Positions 10,869 to 23,414 of a DNA stretch of 64,000 nt are shown piece after piece. This DNA is from Artemisia argyi (taxonomy: Eukaryota; Streptophyta; Magnoliopsida; Asterales; Asteraceae). The translations under genes and the position numbers were made by a program. How positions within the stretch are numbered: position 1 is the first letter of the stretch; the number at the start of each line of letters is the position of its first letter. The notes beneath the pieces are model-generated. The model was not told the DNA's origin. It saw only the letters and a program-made list of their open reading frames with translations, and made no database searches. The stretch covers positions 122,207,728 through 122,271,727 of the forward strand of contig CM060693.1 in the NCBI GenBank assembly GCA_030686995.1. The letters are read 5' to 3'.

Positions 10869-13800
10869 TGATTGGCTCCAAACGGTCAACCAAAGTCAAC
10901 CATGGATGTGGTCAAGATGGTCAAACAACCTTGAGTCATTGCTCCGCGGAATATAGTGTTTCCCCGGGTCGTTATGTCCCGACGAGGTGTGGATGGTTAA
11001 AAAACAGTTTCGTGATCGGGTGAATTTGGATGGAAAAGGGGTTTATGAATGGTTAAACTAAGGAATCTACAAGTGAATAGCTTAAATAAGCTATATGAAT
11101 AAGACTGGAAGCTAGGAAAAACCAGAAACGATTTAAACCTAAAAATGCGTACGTTACGTTTAAATAAAACGTAGACGTACGAAATAAAACGTGAAAAGTA
11201 AAATATGAAAACACCCAGGGGTGAAAATGACTTTTTTACAAACTTAAAGGTAAAAGAAAAATTTTTAGAAAACTAAAATTAATTTTTACACTAATTAATT
11301 ATTTAATATTAATTAAAAGCTAATTAATACTTAATTATTAATATGTAAACAACTTAAATATAATACAATATTGATTAAATACTAAAAAGGTGAAAATAAA
11401 ATTTTTAAAATTATAAAATAACTAAAAATAAGTTTTAAAATTAAAAATAAGTATTTTTGTCTTTTTGTGGTTTTTCTATTAATTAATTACTAATTAAACA
11501 TTAATTAACTAATTAAGCTATTTTAAATTAAGAAAAATAGAAAATGAACAGTAAAAATTGAAAGAAAATTTCTAAAATTATTTTACATTATATAAAAGCT
11601 AGGAAAAATATAAAAACTAGGTTTTACTTAATAAAAACTAATTACGCTATTTTAAACTTAATATTAATTAATAATTAATAAAACTAAAATTAATTCTAAT
11701 AAATACCAAATGATAAAATAAAAATCTGAGAAAATTATTATAAATACTTTAACTTAAGAGGAAATTAAGAAAAATATAAAAAAACTAAGTTCTTAATAAA
11801 AATATAAAAATGAAAATTAAAATTAAATAAAATTAAATAGAAACTATCATTTGAAATTACTTTTGATTTTCCGGATTTTCTTTTTGAAAACTTGTTTTAC
11901 ACCTAAAAACATGAACTTTTTGTAAAATCAAACTTTTTAGAACTCAGAAATAAGCTTGAATAAGCCAAGAAGTTGATACAGTTGACTTTTGTTGACTGTG
12001 GCAAGAAATAAGCTAAAATGGCTGAAGTGCGGCCCATAAGGGTGAAATCTGATTCAAACAAGTTAGATGAACATGTTTAAACAAGAGAATGCAAGTATGA
12101 TCCACTAAATAATCTATTAAGCTAAAAATAAGCACTCCAAAAACTATTGTGAACACTGAAATGGGACAGAGTTTAGGGCCTGATTCAGATGGGGTCCACA
12201 GGCCTAGGGGTCAAATGGTTGGTCAATCCATGGTGCCTACCAGGGGGGGGGCTGAAAGGAGCTGAGTTGTGGCCATGGGAACCACTGAGGTGGCTGGAAA
12301 TCACCACCAAAGGGTGGTGTTTGGGTGTGCAGCTGCTGTAGCAGGGCACAGCTCAGCCCTGCAGGTGTGTTAGGGACAAGGTGGGGCCCAGCACAAAATT
12401 CACAAAATTAAGGTGAGGATGGAAACTTGGAGTTGAGGTGGGGGACAACAAGACCTCAAAATAACAAGGTCTTAATCCAAGCCTAAAAATCACAAGAATT
12501 CATGCAAGAATTTGGAAAATCTGAGATGTATAACTTTGACTTTTTGAGGAAACCTAAGACTTTGACTTAAATGAAATTCTGATGGATCTTATGGATTGAG
12601 ATGATTATATTAAGCCAAAATAAATCTAAATTGAACTTTATTAATTGATTTCACAACTGTAAACATGAGATTTCTACTTAATTCCCACACAGTGAACTGC
12701 TATGATGAAGGTTTGATGATTTTGACTTTGTAACCAATTAAGAACTGAGTTTGATGGTTGTCTCACCCTACAAGGACCTAATACAACTTACTAGTACCTA
12801 CGTAACATCAAAACAACAACAATACACATACAACAGAATCAATCCAAACACCCTCTTAAGAAACTGAAAATGAGTTTTTACAAGCAACCCACTGATTTAA
12901 CCCATGATTCTCATTTCTACAATTGTACTATGATTAGATAAACTGAAATCAGTATAGAAACAATAGATTAAACTACAAATACTTAGAATTAAAATTTATA
13001 GCTATCAAACAGTTAAGACTACAAACTTCAACACAACTGAATCTAATAAGTCACTAAACTATTTTAAGCAATATCCTAACTTAAATAAGCTTAATAGGCA
13101 GAAAGAAGCATGAATGTTCAGATAAAAAGCAATGTAGCAGTTAAACACAAAAATTGAGTTAGGAGCTCACAATTGCTTCCAAGCATACACTGAGGTACCA
13201 AGATCAATCCCAACCAACCTAGTACTTCCCATGAAGTTCTAATACCAGGTAAGTACACAATCCACAAGCTCCTTGCTCTCTTCTCCCTTCTACAATGAAT
13301 TTTTTTATTTTCTATCTAATTTTTTTGTATTTTTAGTATTTTTTAGTTTATGATCTAAAAGTGATTTTAATACTAATTGAGCTTATAAAAGCTCATAAAT
13401 GACTTATGTTAAGCTTCTGAAACAATGAAAAACAACTTTCAATAACTTTAAAGCTAAAGTGAGATTTATAGTTAAAATGGCAATTTATGAATTTAACCAA
13501 AGAACCTTGAGATTGAGATTGAATAAAACTTAAATTGCACTGGAAATGTGGATTACAACTTCTGTAAACTAAAAATTACAATACAATTTGAAAGTACACT
13601 AATTCGACATTCTACACTAAGCTACAACTACTCTAATTATCATTCTTCTGGACTCCTTCTTGCCTTATATGCTTCACAAAGGGTTTCTTTGACTTTCCCA
13701 CCAATTTGTGAGCCATTGGATGGCTCAAGTTGATCCTGGCCATTGAAAGTGAAATTGGCAGGAAAATGGGTCAAATTGACAGTTGGTTACTTGGAGGGAT

Positions 13801-14734
13801 TTTAGGGATCATTAAATGCAGTTTTGGAGGTATTAGCAAGTTGGGGGGGAAACATGGTATGGGATTGCAGGGTTGGTGATGGAGTGTTGAGTGTAGCAGC
13901 AGCTTTGCAGTGAAACAAGTGGGGAAGAAGGGTGGTCAAAGGGTTGACTGGGGGAAGGGATAAAACGGACGGGGTGGTTTTATTTTTTTATCTTGGGCCT
14001 GGGATTGGTAATGGGTTGGGTAAGGGGTGTTCATGGATCAGGCATGTATTTGGGTTTGGGTATTTTTAAACAAAAGGGTCCATGTGGTTTAGTAGTAATA
14101 CATAAGGACCAAGTTTGTAATTTACCAAAAGTGGTGGACTGAAAATGTAGCTTTCACAAAATATATGATAAGGACCAAACTTGCTAATCAACAATATTTC
14201 AAAAACCATTTTTTTTCATTTTTATTTTTCAAAATTTCCCGGGGACTAAAAATGATATTTTTCAAAGTATGGGGACCAAACATGAAAATTTCTCAAACTT
14301 CACCCCGAGGACTAAAAATGATTTTTGTAACTTCCCAAGGACCCAAAATGATTTTTCATTCAAAATTATCCCACCAGGGACTGAATCTGCCAAAATCTGT
14401 AACTCCAGGGACCAAACTGTAAATTTCCAAAACTTTCTAATTTTTCACCAAAGGACTAAATATGACAACTTATGATTTCAAAGGACCTTTGGTGATAATT
14501 TTCTATATTTTGAATATCCAGGGACTAGTTTTGTAATTTTATGAAAGTTGAGGGACTGAAACTGCCAATTTTTCAAACTTTGTGCGTTTTTCATTTGTTT
14601 TTGCTCATTTTACATCTAAAACATATAAAACACAATTTTGAAATATTTTTGGTATTTTGATGCATTTCTGAGTGTTTTTGTATGTTTTGCAGTTCAGATT
14701 AGACCAAAAATGGTGAGTGTTTGAGCACTCATCA
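10869..14734 (-). mobile_element. G2 3' LTR
   Basis: Left LTR of G2, followed on the right by the polypurine tract. It holds an AT-rich block (11230-11850), a GC-richer block (12160-12420) and, from about 14065 to 14590, an array of gggact/ggacca words at roughly 30-45-bp spacing. No gene is supported. The small reading frames 14165-14475 recur at 21424-21734 because they are LTR sequence. Confidence 0.92.
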
Positions 14735-14750
14735 ATCCCCCACACTAAAC
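14735..14750 (-). promoter_or_regulatory. G2 polypurine tract
   Basis: The minus strand reads TTTAGTGTGGGGGAT directly before the LTR start TGATGAGTG. G1 has the same tract at 22508-22523. Related G-runs occur farther inside at 15297-15325 and 15444-15460. Confidence 0.8.
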
Positions 14751-14799
14751 TATTGCTAGTCCCTAGCAATACTGTTTTGAAAACTTGATGGATTTGAAA

Positions 14800-15180
14800 A
14801 ACTCTTTACCAAAAGCCATCACTTCTGGAGTAGCCAGGTGTAAGAACTGTGGCACACCTGATAACCGTGTGATTTTGAGCAAACCATCAGCTGTCAACGG
14901 ATTTGATTAGTGTTTACCAGAAGCCGTTTGCTTCTGGACTAGCCAGCTCTTGATGGAATAGTCAACATCTTGGTGAGCTGATTACCAATTATGGATTTTC
15001 CACGGCCTTTACCACAAGCCATAATCTTGCGGGCTAGCCAACTCATTTGTTTTTGGGGAGTTGAGGAACCATATAATTTTGGGCAAATTGCAAGCCATAA
15101 ACGGATTTGAGTTGTCTTTACCAAGAGCCGTTTGCTCCTGGACTAGCCAATCCCTTTTGTCGTTTAGACAAGGCGGACTG
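14800..15180 (-). repeat. Tandem 3'-UTR module, G2 copy
   Basis: About four degenerate units (roughly 90-110 bp each) are marked by ctttaccaaaagcc, ggactagcca, aacggatttga and gcaaaccatcagct on the plus strand. It is clearly homologous to the G1 copy (22545-22960) and, more distantly but along its whole length, to the copy in copia element C (49325-49790). Confidence 0.85.
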
Positions 15181-15541
15181 ATTACCACAAAAATTTTGAA
15201 GCACCAGTGATTTTTTTTTTTTTAATTTTTGAAATTTTGGCAAAAACGGGGGTATTATATAGTAAAATGTGATAAAATTCGCTAGAATAGCGAATACCCC
15301 CCCCCCCCCCCCCCCACATACTTAGCATGAATATTGTCCTCAATATTCAAAATCCCGGCTATTATGCCGACATTTTGAACGTAAAAGGGCAACATTACAA
15401 GCTAAGCGTGGAAAAACACCATTTTTGTATTTTCACTTCTGTAATCATAGCATGGGGGACTCCCCCACACTTAGGGTGAAAACCCTATATGCATGCTACT
15501 GTTTTTGTTTACCGAGTCGCTAGCTTGACTCGACCCCGAAT
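15181..15541 (-). other. G2 3' noncoding tail with poly-C/G run
   Basis: It contains a run of 19 C at 15297-15315, a second ctcccccacactta word near 15444 and a gttaccgagtcgctagcttgac word near 15507. The same elements lie in G1's tail (23054-23412). No ORF. Confidence 0.7.
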
Positions 15542-17953
15542 TCATTTGTCCTTGGGGAATGTGGAAGAAGTGATCTCAATCGGACTTTCATTCAAAATGT
15601 TTGGACAAACATATGAAGCACGTGAAAGTTCCACACCGATGAGATAAGTATCCGGCTCAAGATAATGATACATGAAAATTCCGGGATCAAATATAGTGTC
15701 CTCATTCCCGAAGGAGTGAAGAAGAGAAGAAGTCACCTGATAGGTGAAGAAATGGAAGAAAATCATGATAAAAAGCATGATTTAATCTTCTTCCTCAAGA
15801 GGAGGCTCAATAGCCTGAGTTTGGATTTCAAAGGGTAAGCTCGTAAACAACCCGGGAGGGTGGGTGGGAATTTGCAAATTCTCATAATTGAGTGCATCTC
15901 CCCCCGGGCTATCAAACTCCGGAGGATTTATGACATGATGAGCGAGTTCACCGGAGAACTCCTCATGAAGAGAATCATTCACAAGATGTGAATCTGTGAA
16001 CTCGTGTTCCAGAATAGATTCATCACAATCCTCATTCTGAATATCAAAGAGTGGATTATCAGAAATCAAAGTGAATTCAGATCTGAATTCAAATAGAGGA
16101 TTGGTGTGAGTAGTATTGAAAGTTTCGGGAACAAAGAGATTATTATTCTCTATTGGACTGCTGGGATCAGAAGTGAGTGACGGATCATGAGATAGGAGAC
16201 TTTCAATTTCCCCCAGATCGGCTTGGAAAACGAGGAGACCATCATCACTTTCCAATGAAAGTGGATTGATGTGAGTAAGTTCATAGGCGAACTCCTCAAG
16301 AAGATGATCAGCATCAGTTTGTGGAACTGATGCCTCAACATACTTGATGTCTCCATGAGATGTACAATCATCGCTACAATCTGAGAAAGTCTCAAATTGA
16401 TCTTTAGGACACTCAATGGGGAAAGGAATACCACACATATCATCCAAATTTCCCTGTGACTCTCCTGGGATTGGGACAAGGATCTCAACACTAGACTTTA
16501 TTAATTCGTCTGATTCCTTATTAGGAACAGTGTCAAGATGCTCATCCCCCATGTTTAGAGAGTGAGTGTGAACTTCGGGTGTGATAGCAGACTGAGGGAG
16601 TGTAGAGGAGCTAGCATTCATGGATTGTATGAGTTCCATTTGATCTTCTGCTAGTAATTTCTCCGTCTCATCATTTCCTCCCTGATTATCCATGGAAGGA
16701 ATCACAACTGACGAATCTGATGAATCGTTTTGAATAATGACAATGTTATCTTCATCATCATCACTGTAATCATCGTCATCATAAAGAGCAGCATAGCGAA
16801 GATTGGCACGTATTTTAGCCGCTCTTTGCTCAGCAAGTAATTCTTCCATGCTCTTTTCGTTTCTAGCTTCTCGTTCTTCGGCAAATAATTCTGCCACGGA
16901 TTTTTGACGAGAATATTGAAACGATGTAGTAGCCAACCCCTCCTTAAATTTTTTAAATGCTTCAAGAACCTCCTGACAAAGGTCTTGCGGGAATTGAGGG
17001 GTTGCTTGGGTCAACTGGTATTGTGGAGGTGGGTCTTGAAACGAATAGTCGTAATTGTTACAAGGAAATGGATTCCCTGTTTGACAATCAGAGCTAGTGT
17101 GTGGACCTCCACAATACTCACAACAGTAAAACTGATGTGGCTGTGAGTCATATGTGCTTAAGTCATAATTGTTATTAGGAAACTGCTCATAGACAAGCGT
17201 GTTTCCTGATTGACAATCAGAACTGTAGTGTGGACCACCACAGTACTCACAACAGTAAAACTGTTGAGTCTGGCTTGGTGTATCTTGATACGAAGCATCA
17301 TTGAAGTTTGGATAATATGATTCTTGCTCGTATGAATGTGTTGGGTAATTGGAAAATTTTGAAGAGTCGTTGAATGAGTTTTGATTAGGATCATAAGCAA
17401 ATGAATTACTCGACCCACAAAACAAACAACTCCCGTTTTGGATATCATTACCACATTGTACACATGTACACCAACGACATGGCAAACCAAAAAGTGGCTC
17501 ACCACAACCAACACAAGGAATAAAAGCCTGAGGTGGGACAAGTGGTGTGCTCTTAGAGCTAGCAATTTCCACCACTTCCGTTATGGTCTCAGGTTTAGGT
17601 TCTTGATAAACGTGAAGATTGGGCAAGTCGTTCTTTTCAGTCACTGCCCTAAGCTCTGTACATTGGCTTGACGACCTTATAACCTTATATCGTGAAAGGC
17701 TAGGATCAATTGTGAGCTTAGGTTTTTGGACAACCGTAGGTTGGACGTATTTAGCACTTCCGTCATCAGATGGAAGTACATGGTCCTTTGTCACCTCGGT
17801 TTCTTGATTCATTTCCCTCACCGGAGAGGGAATAGGAATCGAAGGTCCATCATGATCAACATGACATCTCGATATTTTTGACAAGGCCATAAGTTTTTCA
17901 ATTTTACTCTCAAAGGCCCATTGTTCAAAGAAATCGTCATCGAGAGATGTCAT
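15542..17953 (-). CDS. G2 private ORF: zinc-knuckle, acidic protein with hydrophobic tail (one in-frame stop)
   Basis: The ORF starts MTSLDDDFFEQWAFE at 17953, 170 nt after the primer site, and runs 723 codons to a TAA at 15782-15784. The same frame stays open for 80 more codons to 15542, through a hydrophobic stretch (MLFIMIFFHFF) and the block GNEDTIFDPGIF. Residues about 140-185 hold several CxxC pairs (CVGC, CRWC, CVQC, CLFC). Two knuckles of form CX2CX3HX4C follow (CEYCGGPHYSSDC, CEYCGGPHTSSDC), the same spacing as in the G1 gag. Then comes a coiled, Glu-rich stretch, and the last ~300 residues are very acidic. From memory, similar ORFs ending in a DTIFDPGI block recur in Tanacetum predictions. 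The function is unknown. The knuckles suggest RNA binding, perhaps a diverged gag. The TAA may be a mutation. Confidence 0.75.
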
Positions 17954-18122
17954 TTAGAATTATACATGAGAGGGGTATAAGAAGGTAGAATCAAACGGAT
18001 AGAGGGTACGGAAAAATATTTTTGAGATTTTATGAAAAGATGTGAACAAGGATGGATAAATGTACAATGGAACGAATTCCAAAGTCACTAATCAGAAAAA
18101 CCGTTTAGATACGCACACAACC
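17954..18122 (-). other. G2 leader between primer site and ORF
   Basis: A short untranslated leader between the primer binding site and the ATG at 17953. No feature beyond AT-rich sequence. Confidence 0.6.
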
Positions 18123-18140
18123 TCCCCGGCAGCAGCGCCA
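18123..18140 (-). promoter_or_regulatory. G2 primer binding site (tRNA-Asp type)
   Basis: The minus strand reads TGGCGCTGCTGCCGGGGA, two mismatches from the complement of the plant tRNA-Asp 3' end, five bases inside the LTR. This primer is typical of Athila-like elements. Confidence 0.85.
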
Positions 18141-18145
18141 AAAAT

Positions 18146-21100
18146 TGATTGGCTCCAAACGGTCAACGAAAGTCAACCACGGATGTGGTCAAGATGGTCA
18201 AATAGCCTTGAGTCAATGCTCCGCGGAATATAGTGTTTCCCTGGGTCGTTATGTCCCGACGAGGTGTGGATGGTTAACAAACAGTTTCGTGATCGGGTGA
18301 ATTTGGATGGAAAAGGGGTTTGTGAATGGTTAAACTAAGGAATCTACAAGAGAATAGCTTAAATAAGCTATATGAATAAGACTGGAAGCTAGGAAAAACC
18401 AGAAATGATTTAAACCTAAAAACGCGTACGTTACGTTTAAATAAAACGTAGACGTACGAAATAAAACGTGAAAAGTAAAATCTGAAAACACCCAGGGGTG
18501 AAAATGACTTTTTTACAAACTTAAAGGTAAAAGAAAAATTTTTTAGAAAATTAAAATTAATTTTTACACTAATTAAATGCTAATTAATACTTAATTATTA
18601 ATATGTAAACAACTTAAATATAATACAATATTGATTAAATACTAAAAAGGTGAAAATAAAATTTCTAAAATTATAAAATAACTAAAAATAAGTTTTAAAA
18701 TTAAAAATAAGTATTTTTGTCTTTTTGTGGTTTTTCTATTAATTAATTACTAATTAAACATTAATTAACTAATTAAGCTATTTTAAATTAAGAAAAATAG
18801 AAAATGAACAGTAAAAATTGTAAGAAAATTTCTAAAATTATTTTACATTATATAAAAGCTAGGAAAAATATAAAAACTAGGTTTTACTTAATAAAAACTA
18901 ATTATGCTATTTTAAACTTAATATTAATTAATAATTAATAAAACTAAAATTAATTCTAATAAATACCAAATGATAAAATAAAAATCTGAGAAAATTATTA
19001 TAAATACTTTAATTTAAGAGGAAATTAAGAAAAATATAAAAAAACTAAGTTCTTAATAAAAATATAAAAATTAAAATTAAAATTAAATAAAATTAAATAG
19101 AAACTATCACTTGAAATTACTTTTGATTTTCTGGATTTTCTTTTTGAAAACTTGTTTTACACCTAAAAACATGAACTTTTTGTAAAATCAAACTTTTTAG
19201 AACTCAGAAATAAGCTAGAATAAGCCAAGAAGTTGAGACAGTTGACTTTTGTTGACTGTGGCAAGAAATAAGCTAAAATAGCTGAAGTGGGGCCCACAAG
19301 GGTGAAATCTGATTCAAACAAGTTAGATGAACATGTTTAAACAAGAGAATGCAAGTATGATCCACTAAATAAGCTATTAAGCTAAAAATAAGCACTCCAA
19401 AAACTATTATGAACACTGAAATGGGACAGAGTTTAGGGCCTGATTCAGATGGGGTCCACAGGCCTAGGGGTCAAATGGTTGGTCAATCCATGGTGCCTAC
19501 CAGGGGGGGCTGAAAGGAGCTGAGTTATGGCCATGGGAACCACTGAGGTGGCTGGAAATCACCACCAAAGGGTGGTGTTTGGGTGTGCAGCTGCTGTAGC
19601 AGGGCACAGCTCAGCCCTGCAGGTGTGTTAGGGGCAAGGTGGGGCCCAGCACAAAATTCACAAAATTAAGGTGAGGATGGAAACTTGGAGTTGAGGTGGG
19701 GGACAACAAGACCTCAAAATAACAAGGTCTCAATCCAAGCCTAAAAATCACAAGAATTCATGCAAGAATTTGTAAAATCTGAGATGTATAACTTTGACTT
19801 TTTGAGAAAACCTAAGACTTTGATTTAAATGAAATTCTGATGGATCTTATGGATTGAGATGATTATATTAAGCCAAAATAAATCTAAATTGAACTTTATT
19901 AACTGATTTCATAACTGTAAACATGAGATTTCTACTTAATTCCCACACAGTGAACTACTATGATGAAGGTTTGATGATTTTGACTTTGTAACCAATTAAG
20001 AACTGAGTTTGATGGTTGTCTCACCCTAAAAGGACCTAATACAACTTACTAGTACCTAAGTAACATCAAAACAATAATAATACACATACAACAGAATAAA
20101 TCCAAACACCCTCTTAAGAAACTGAAAATGAGTTTTTACAAGCAACCCACTGATTTAACCCATGATTCTCATTTCTACAATTGTACTATGATTAGATAAA
20201 CTGAAATCAGTATAGAAACAATAGATTAAACTACAAATACTTAGAATTAAAATTTATAGCTATCAAACAGTTAAGACTACAAACTTCAACACAACTGAAT
20301 CTAATAAGTCACTAAACTATTTTAAGCAATATCCTAACTTAAATAAGCTTAATAGGCAGAAAGAAGCATGAATGTTCAGATAAAAAGCAATGTAGCAGTT
20401 AAACACAAAAATTGAGTTAGGAGCTCACAATTGCTTCCAAGCATACACTGAGGTACCAAGATCAATCCCAACCAACCTAGTACTTCCCATGAAGTTCTAA
20501 TACCAGGTAAGTACACAATCCACAAGCTCCTTGCTCTCTTCTCCCTTCTACACTGAATTTTTTATTTTCTATCTAATTTTTTTGTATTTTTAGTATTTTT
20601 TTAGTTTATGATCTAAAAGTGATTTTAATACTAATTGAGCTTATAAAAGCTCATAAATGACTTATGTTAAGCTTCTGAAACAATGAAAAACAACTTTCAA
20701 TAACTTTAAAGCTAAAGTGAGATTTTAAGTTAAAATGGCAATTTATGAATTTAACCAAAGAACCTTGAGATTGAGATTGAATAAAACTTAAATTGCACTG
20801 GAAATGTGGATTACAACTTCTGTAAACTAAAAATTACAACTACAATTTGAAAGTACACTAATTCGACATTCTACACTAAGCTACAACTACTCTAATTATC
20901 CTTCTTCTGGCCTCCTTCTTGACTTATATGCTTCACAAAGGGTTTCTTTGACTTTCCCACCAATTTGTGAGCCATTGGATGGCTCAAGTTGATCCTGGCC
21001 ATTGAAAGTGAAATTGGCGGGAAAATGGGTCAAATTGGCAGTTGGTTACTTGGAGGGATTTTAGGGATCATTAAATGTAGTTTTGGAGGTATTAGCAAGT

Positions 21101-21994
21101 TGGGGGGGAAACATGGTATGGGATTGCAGGGTTGGTGATGGAGTGTTGAGTGTAGCAGCAGCTTTGCAGTGAAACAAGTGGGGGAGAAGGGTGGTCAAAG
21201 GGTTGACTGGGGGAAGGGATAAAACGGATGAGGTGGTTTTATTTTTTTAGCTTGGGCCTGGGATTGGTAATGGGCTGGGTAAGGGGTGTTCATGGATCAG
21301 GCATGTATTTGGGTTTGAGTATTTTTAAACAAAAGGGTCCATGTGGTTTAGTAGTAATACATAAGGACCAAGTTTGTAATTTACCAAAAGTGGTGGACTG
21401 AAAATGTAGCTTTCACAAAATATATGATAAGGACCAAACTTGCCAATCAACAATATTTCAAAAACCATTTTTTTTTCATTTTTTTTTTCAAAATTTCCCG
21501 GGGACTAAAAATGATATTTTTCAAAGTATGGGGACCAAACATGAAAATTTCTCAAACTTCACCCCGAGGACTAAAAATGATTTTTTTAACTTCCCAAGGA
21601 CCCAAAATGATTTTTCATTCAAAATTATCCCCCCAGGGACTGAATCTGCCAAAATCTGTAACTCCAGGGACCAAACTGTAAATTTCCAAAACTTTCTAAT
21701 TTTTCACCAAAGGACTAAATATGACAACTTATGATTTCAAAAGGACCTTTGGTGATAATTTTCTATATTTTGAATATCCAGGGACTAGTTTTGTAATTTT
21801 ATGAAAGTTGGGGGACTGAAACTGCCAATTTTGCAAACTTTGTGCGTTTTTCATTTGTTTTTGCTCATTTTGCATCTAAAACATATAAAACACAATTTTG
21901 AAATATTTTTGGTATTTTGATGCATTTCTGAGTGTTTTTGTATGTTTTGCAGTTCATATTAGACCAAAAATGATGAGTGTTTGAGCACTCATCA
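18146..21994 (-). mobile_element. G2 5' LTR
   Basis: Right LTR of G2, matching 10869-14734 with scattered substitutions and short indels. It starts TGATTGGCTCC and ends CACTCATCA, followed by TSD aatac. The periodic ggact/ggacca array is at about 21325-21850. Confidence 0.92.
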
Positions 21995-21999
21995 AATAC

Positions 22000-22507
22000 C
22001 CAGGGACCTTTTCTGCAATTCCTCAAACTCCAGGGACCAAACTTGTAATTTTTTGAAAGTTGAAGGGTTGAAGTTGTAATTTCACAAAAGTTATCATAAG
22101 GTCCATTTATGCCATTTAATAATAGTGCAAGGTTTATTTTTCATATTTTTCCATTTTCAAAACCTTAAGGACTATATTTGACATTTTTGAAACTTGAGGG
22201 ACTAAAGTTGTCATTTTGAAATTTTTTAACTTTAAAGGACTAAACTTGACAACTTATGAATCCCTAAGGACCTTTGATGATATTTTTCATGTTTTGATTT
22301 ACCAGGGACTAGTTTTGCCAATTTTTCAAAGTTCAGGGACTGAAACTGTAAATTATGTGAAATGTGTTGTTTTTCATCAGTTTTCAATCCTTTTGCATAA
22401 AAACACGATCTAGGGATATTTTATGTATTTTAAGGCATTCCTGTGTGTTTTCATATGTTTTTGCAGTCTAAATGTAACAAAAATGATGAGTATTTACACA
22501 CTCATCA
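22000..22507 (-). mobile_element. G1 3' LTR, second part
   Basis: It continues G1's 3' LTR after the G2 insertion and aligns with 32787-33294. It is rich in ggact/ggacca words. It ends ACTCATCA, next to the polypurine tract at 22508-22523. Confidence 0.9.
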
Positions 22508-22544
22508 ATCCCCCACACTAAACTATTGCTAGTCCCTAGCATTC

Positions 22545-22960
22545 TTTTTGAGAAAATTTTAATGGATTTTTACTCTTTACCAAAAGCCATCACTTCTGGA
22601 GTATCCATATGTAAGAACTGTGGTATACTTGATAACCGTGTGATTTTTAGCAAACCACCAGCTGTCAACGGATTTGATTTGTCTTTACCAAAATCCGTTT
22701 GCTTCTGGACTAGCCAACTCTTGATGGACAAAGTCAACATCTTGGTGAGCTGATTACCAATTATGGTTTTTCCACTGCCTTTACCACAAGCCATAATCTT
22801 GCGGGCTAGCCAACTCATTCGCTTTTTAGGATATGGCGAGTTGAGGTACCATACAATTTTTGGCAAATTGCAAGCCATCAACGGTTTTGAGATATCTTTA
22901 CCAAGAGCCGTTTACTCCTGGATTATCCAATCCTTATGTGGGTTAGACATGGCGGACTGA
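22545..22960 (-). repeat. Tandem 3'-UTR module, G1 copy
   Basis: Homologous to 14800-15180 throughout. On the minus strand a 103-codon frame (22881-22570) stays open and contains the repeated peptide pattern SWLVQKQT..GKDKSNPL, with a weaker SWLARKIM..GKG copy. The repeat unit is therefore close to a multiple of three and may descend from coding sequence. Confidence 0.8.
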
Positions 22961-23414
22961 TAACCATTTATTGCATTTCTAAGTGTGAAAAAAACTTTAA
23001 ATTTTGATCAAATGAGGATGCTTGATGGAACATGTGTTTGAATTCGTGAGAATCCCCCCCCCCCCCACACTTAGAAATGAATATTGCCCTCAATGTTCAA
23101 AACACCGGGTGTTAAACCGATATTGAGAACGTAAGAAGAAAATATTAATAACCTTTATTTTAGGCTATTTACATTTTATTTTTTTATTATTTTTTTATTT
23201 TTTTTAAAGATATATACATATATACAGCATGTGGGGCATCTCCCCCACACTAGGGTGGTAGAAAAGAGAAAGAAATCAGAAATATGGGTAAAAACCCATA
23301 TTGCTACTGTTTTTGATTACCGAGTCGCTAGCTTGACTTGACCTCGAATTGAATTGTCCATGAGGAAGCTACTGTTTTTGTTAACCGAGTCGCTAGCTTG
23401 ACTCGACCCCGAAT
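22961..23414 (-). other. G1 3' noncoding tail
   Basis: It holds a 13-C run (23054-23066) followed by cacacttag, an AT-rich block, a further ctcccccacacta word near 23241 and a tandem duplication of about 63 bp. The word accgagtcgctagcttgact occurs at about 23319 and again at about 23382, whereas G2 has it once. The tail ends at the stop of pol. Confidence 0.7.

Larger units (their letters stand above)
10869..21994 (-). mobile_element. G2: non-autonomous Athila-like element nested in G1
   Basis: A complete 11,126-bp insertion with TSD aatac (10864-10868 and 21995-21999). The LTRs are 10869-14734 (3,866 bp) and 18146-21994 (3,849 bp), nearly identical, the largest difference being an ~18-bp indel in an AT-rich stretch. 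The termini TGATTGG...CTCATCA and much of the LTR layout match G1, so the two are related. The internal region is only 3.4 kb and holds a primer site, one long ORF and the 3' noncoding tail. There is no protease, RT or integrase, so movement must have depended on another element. Confidence 0.92.

Noticed and set aside
16150..17565. Several 77-135-codon frames inside the G2 ORF
   Set aside because: They are other-frame readings of the 723-codon ORF, which has clear zinc-knuckle and compositional structure.
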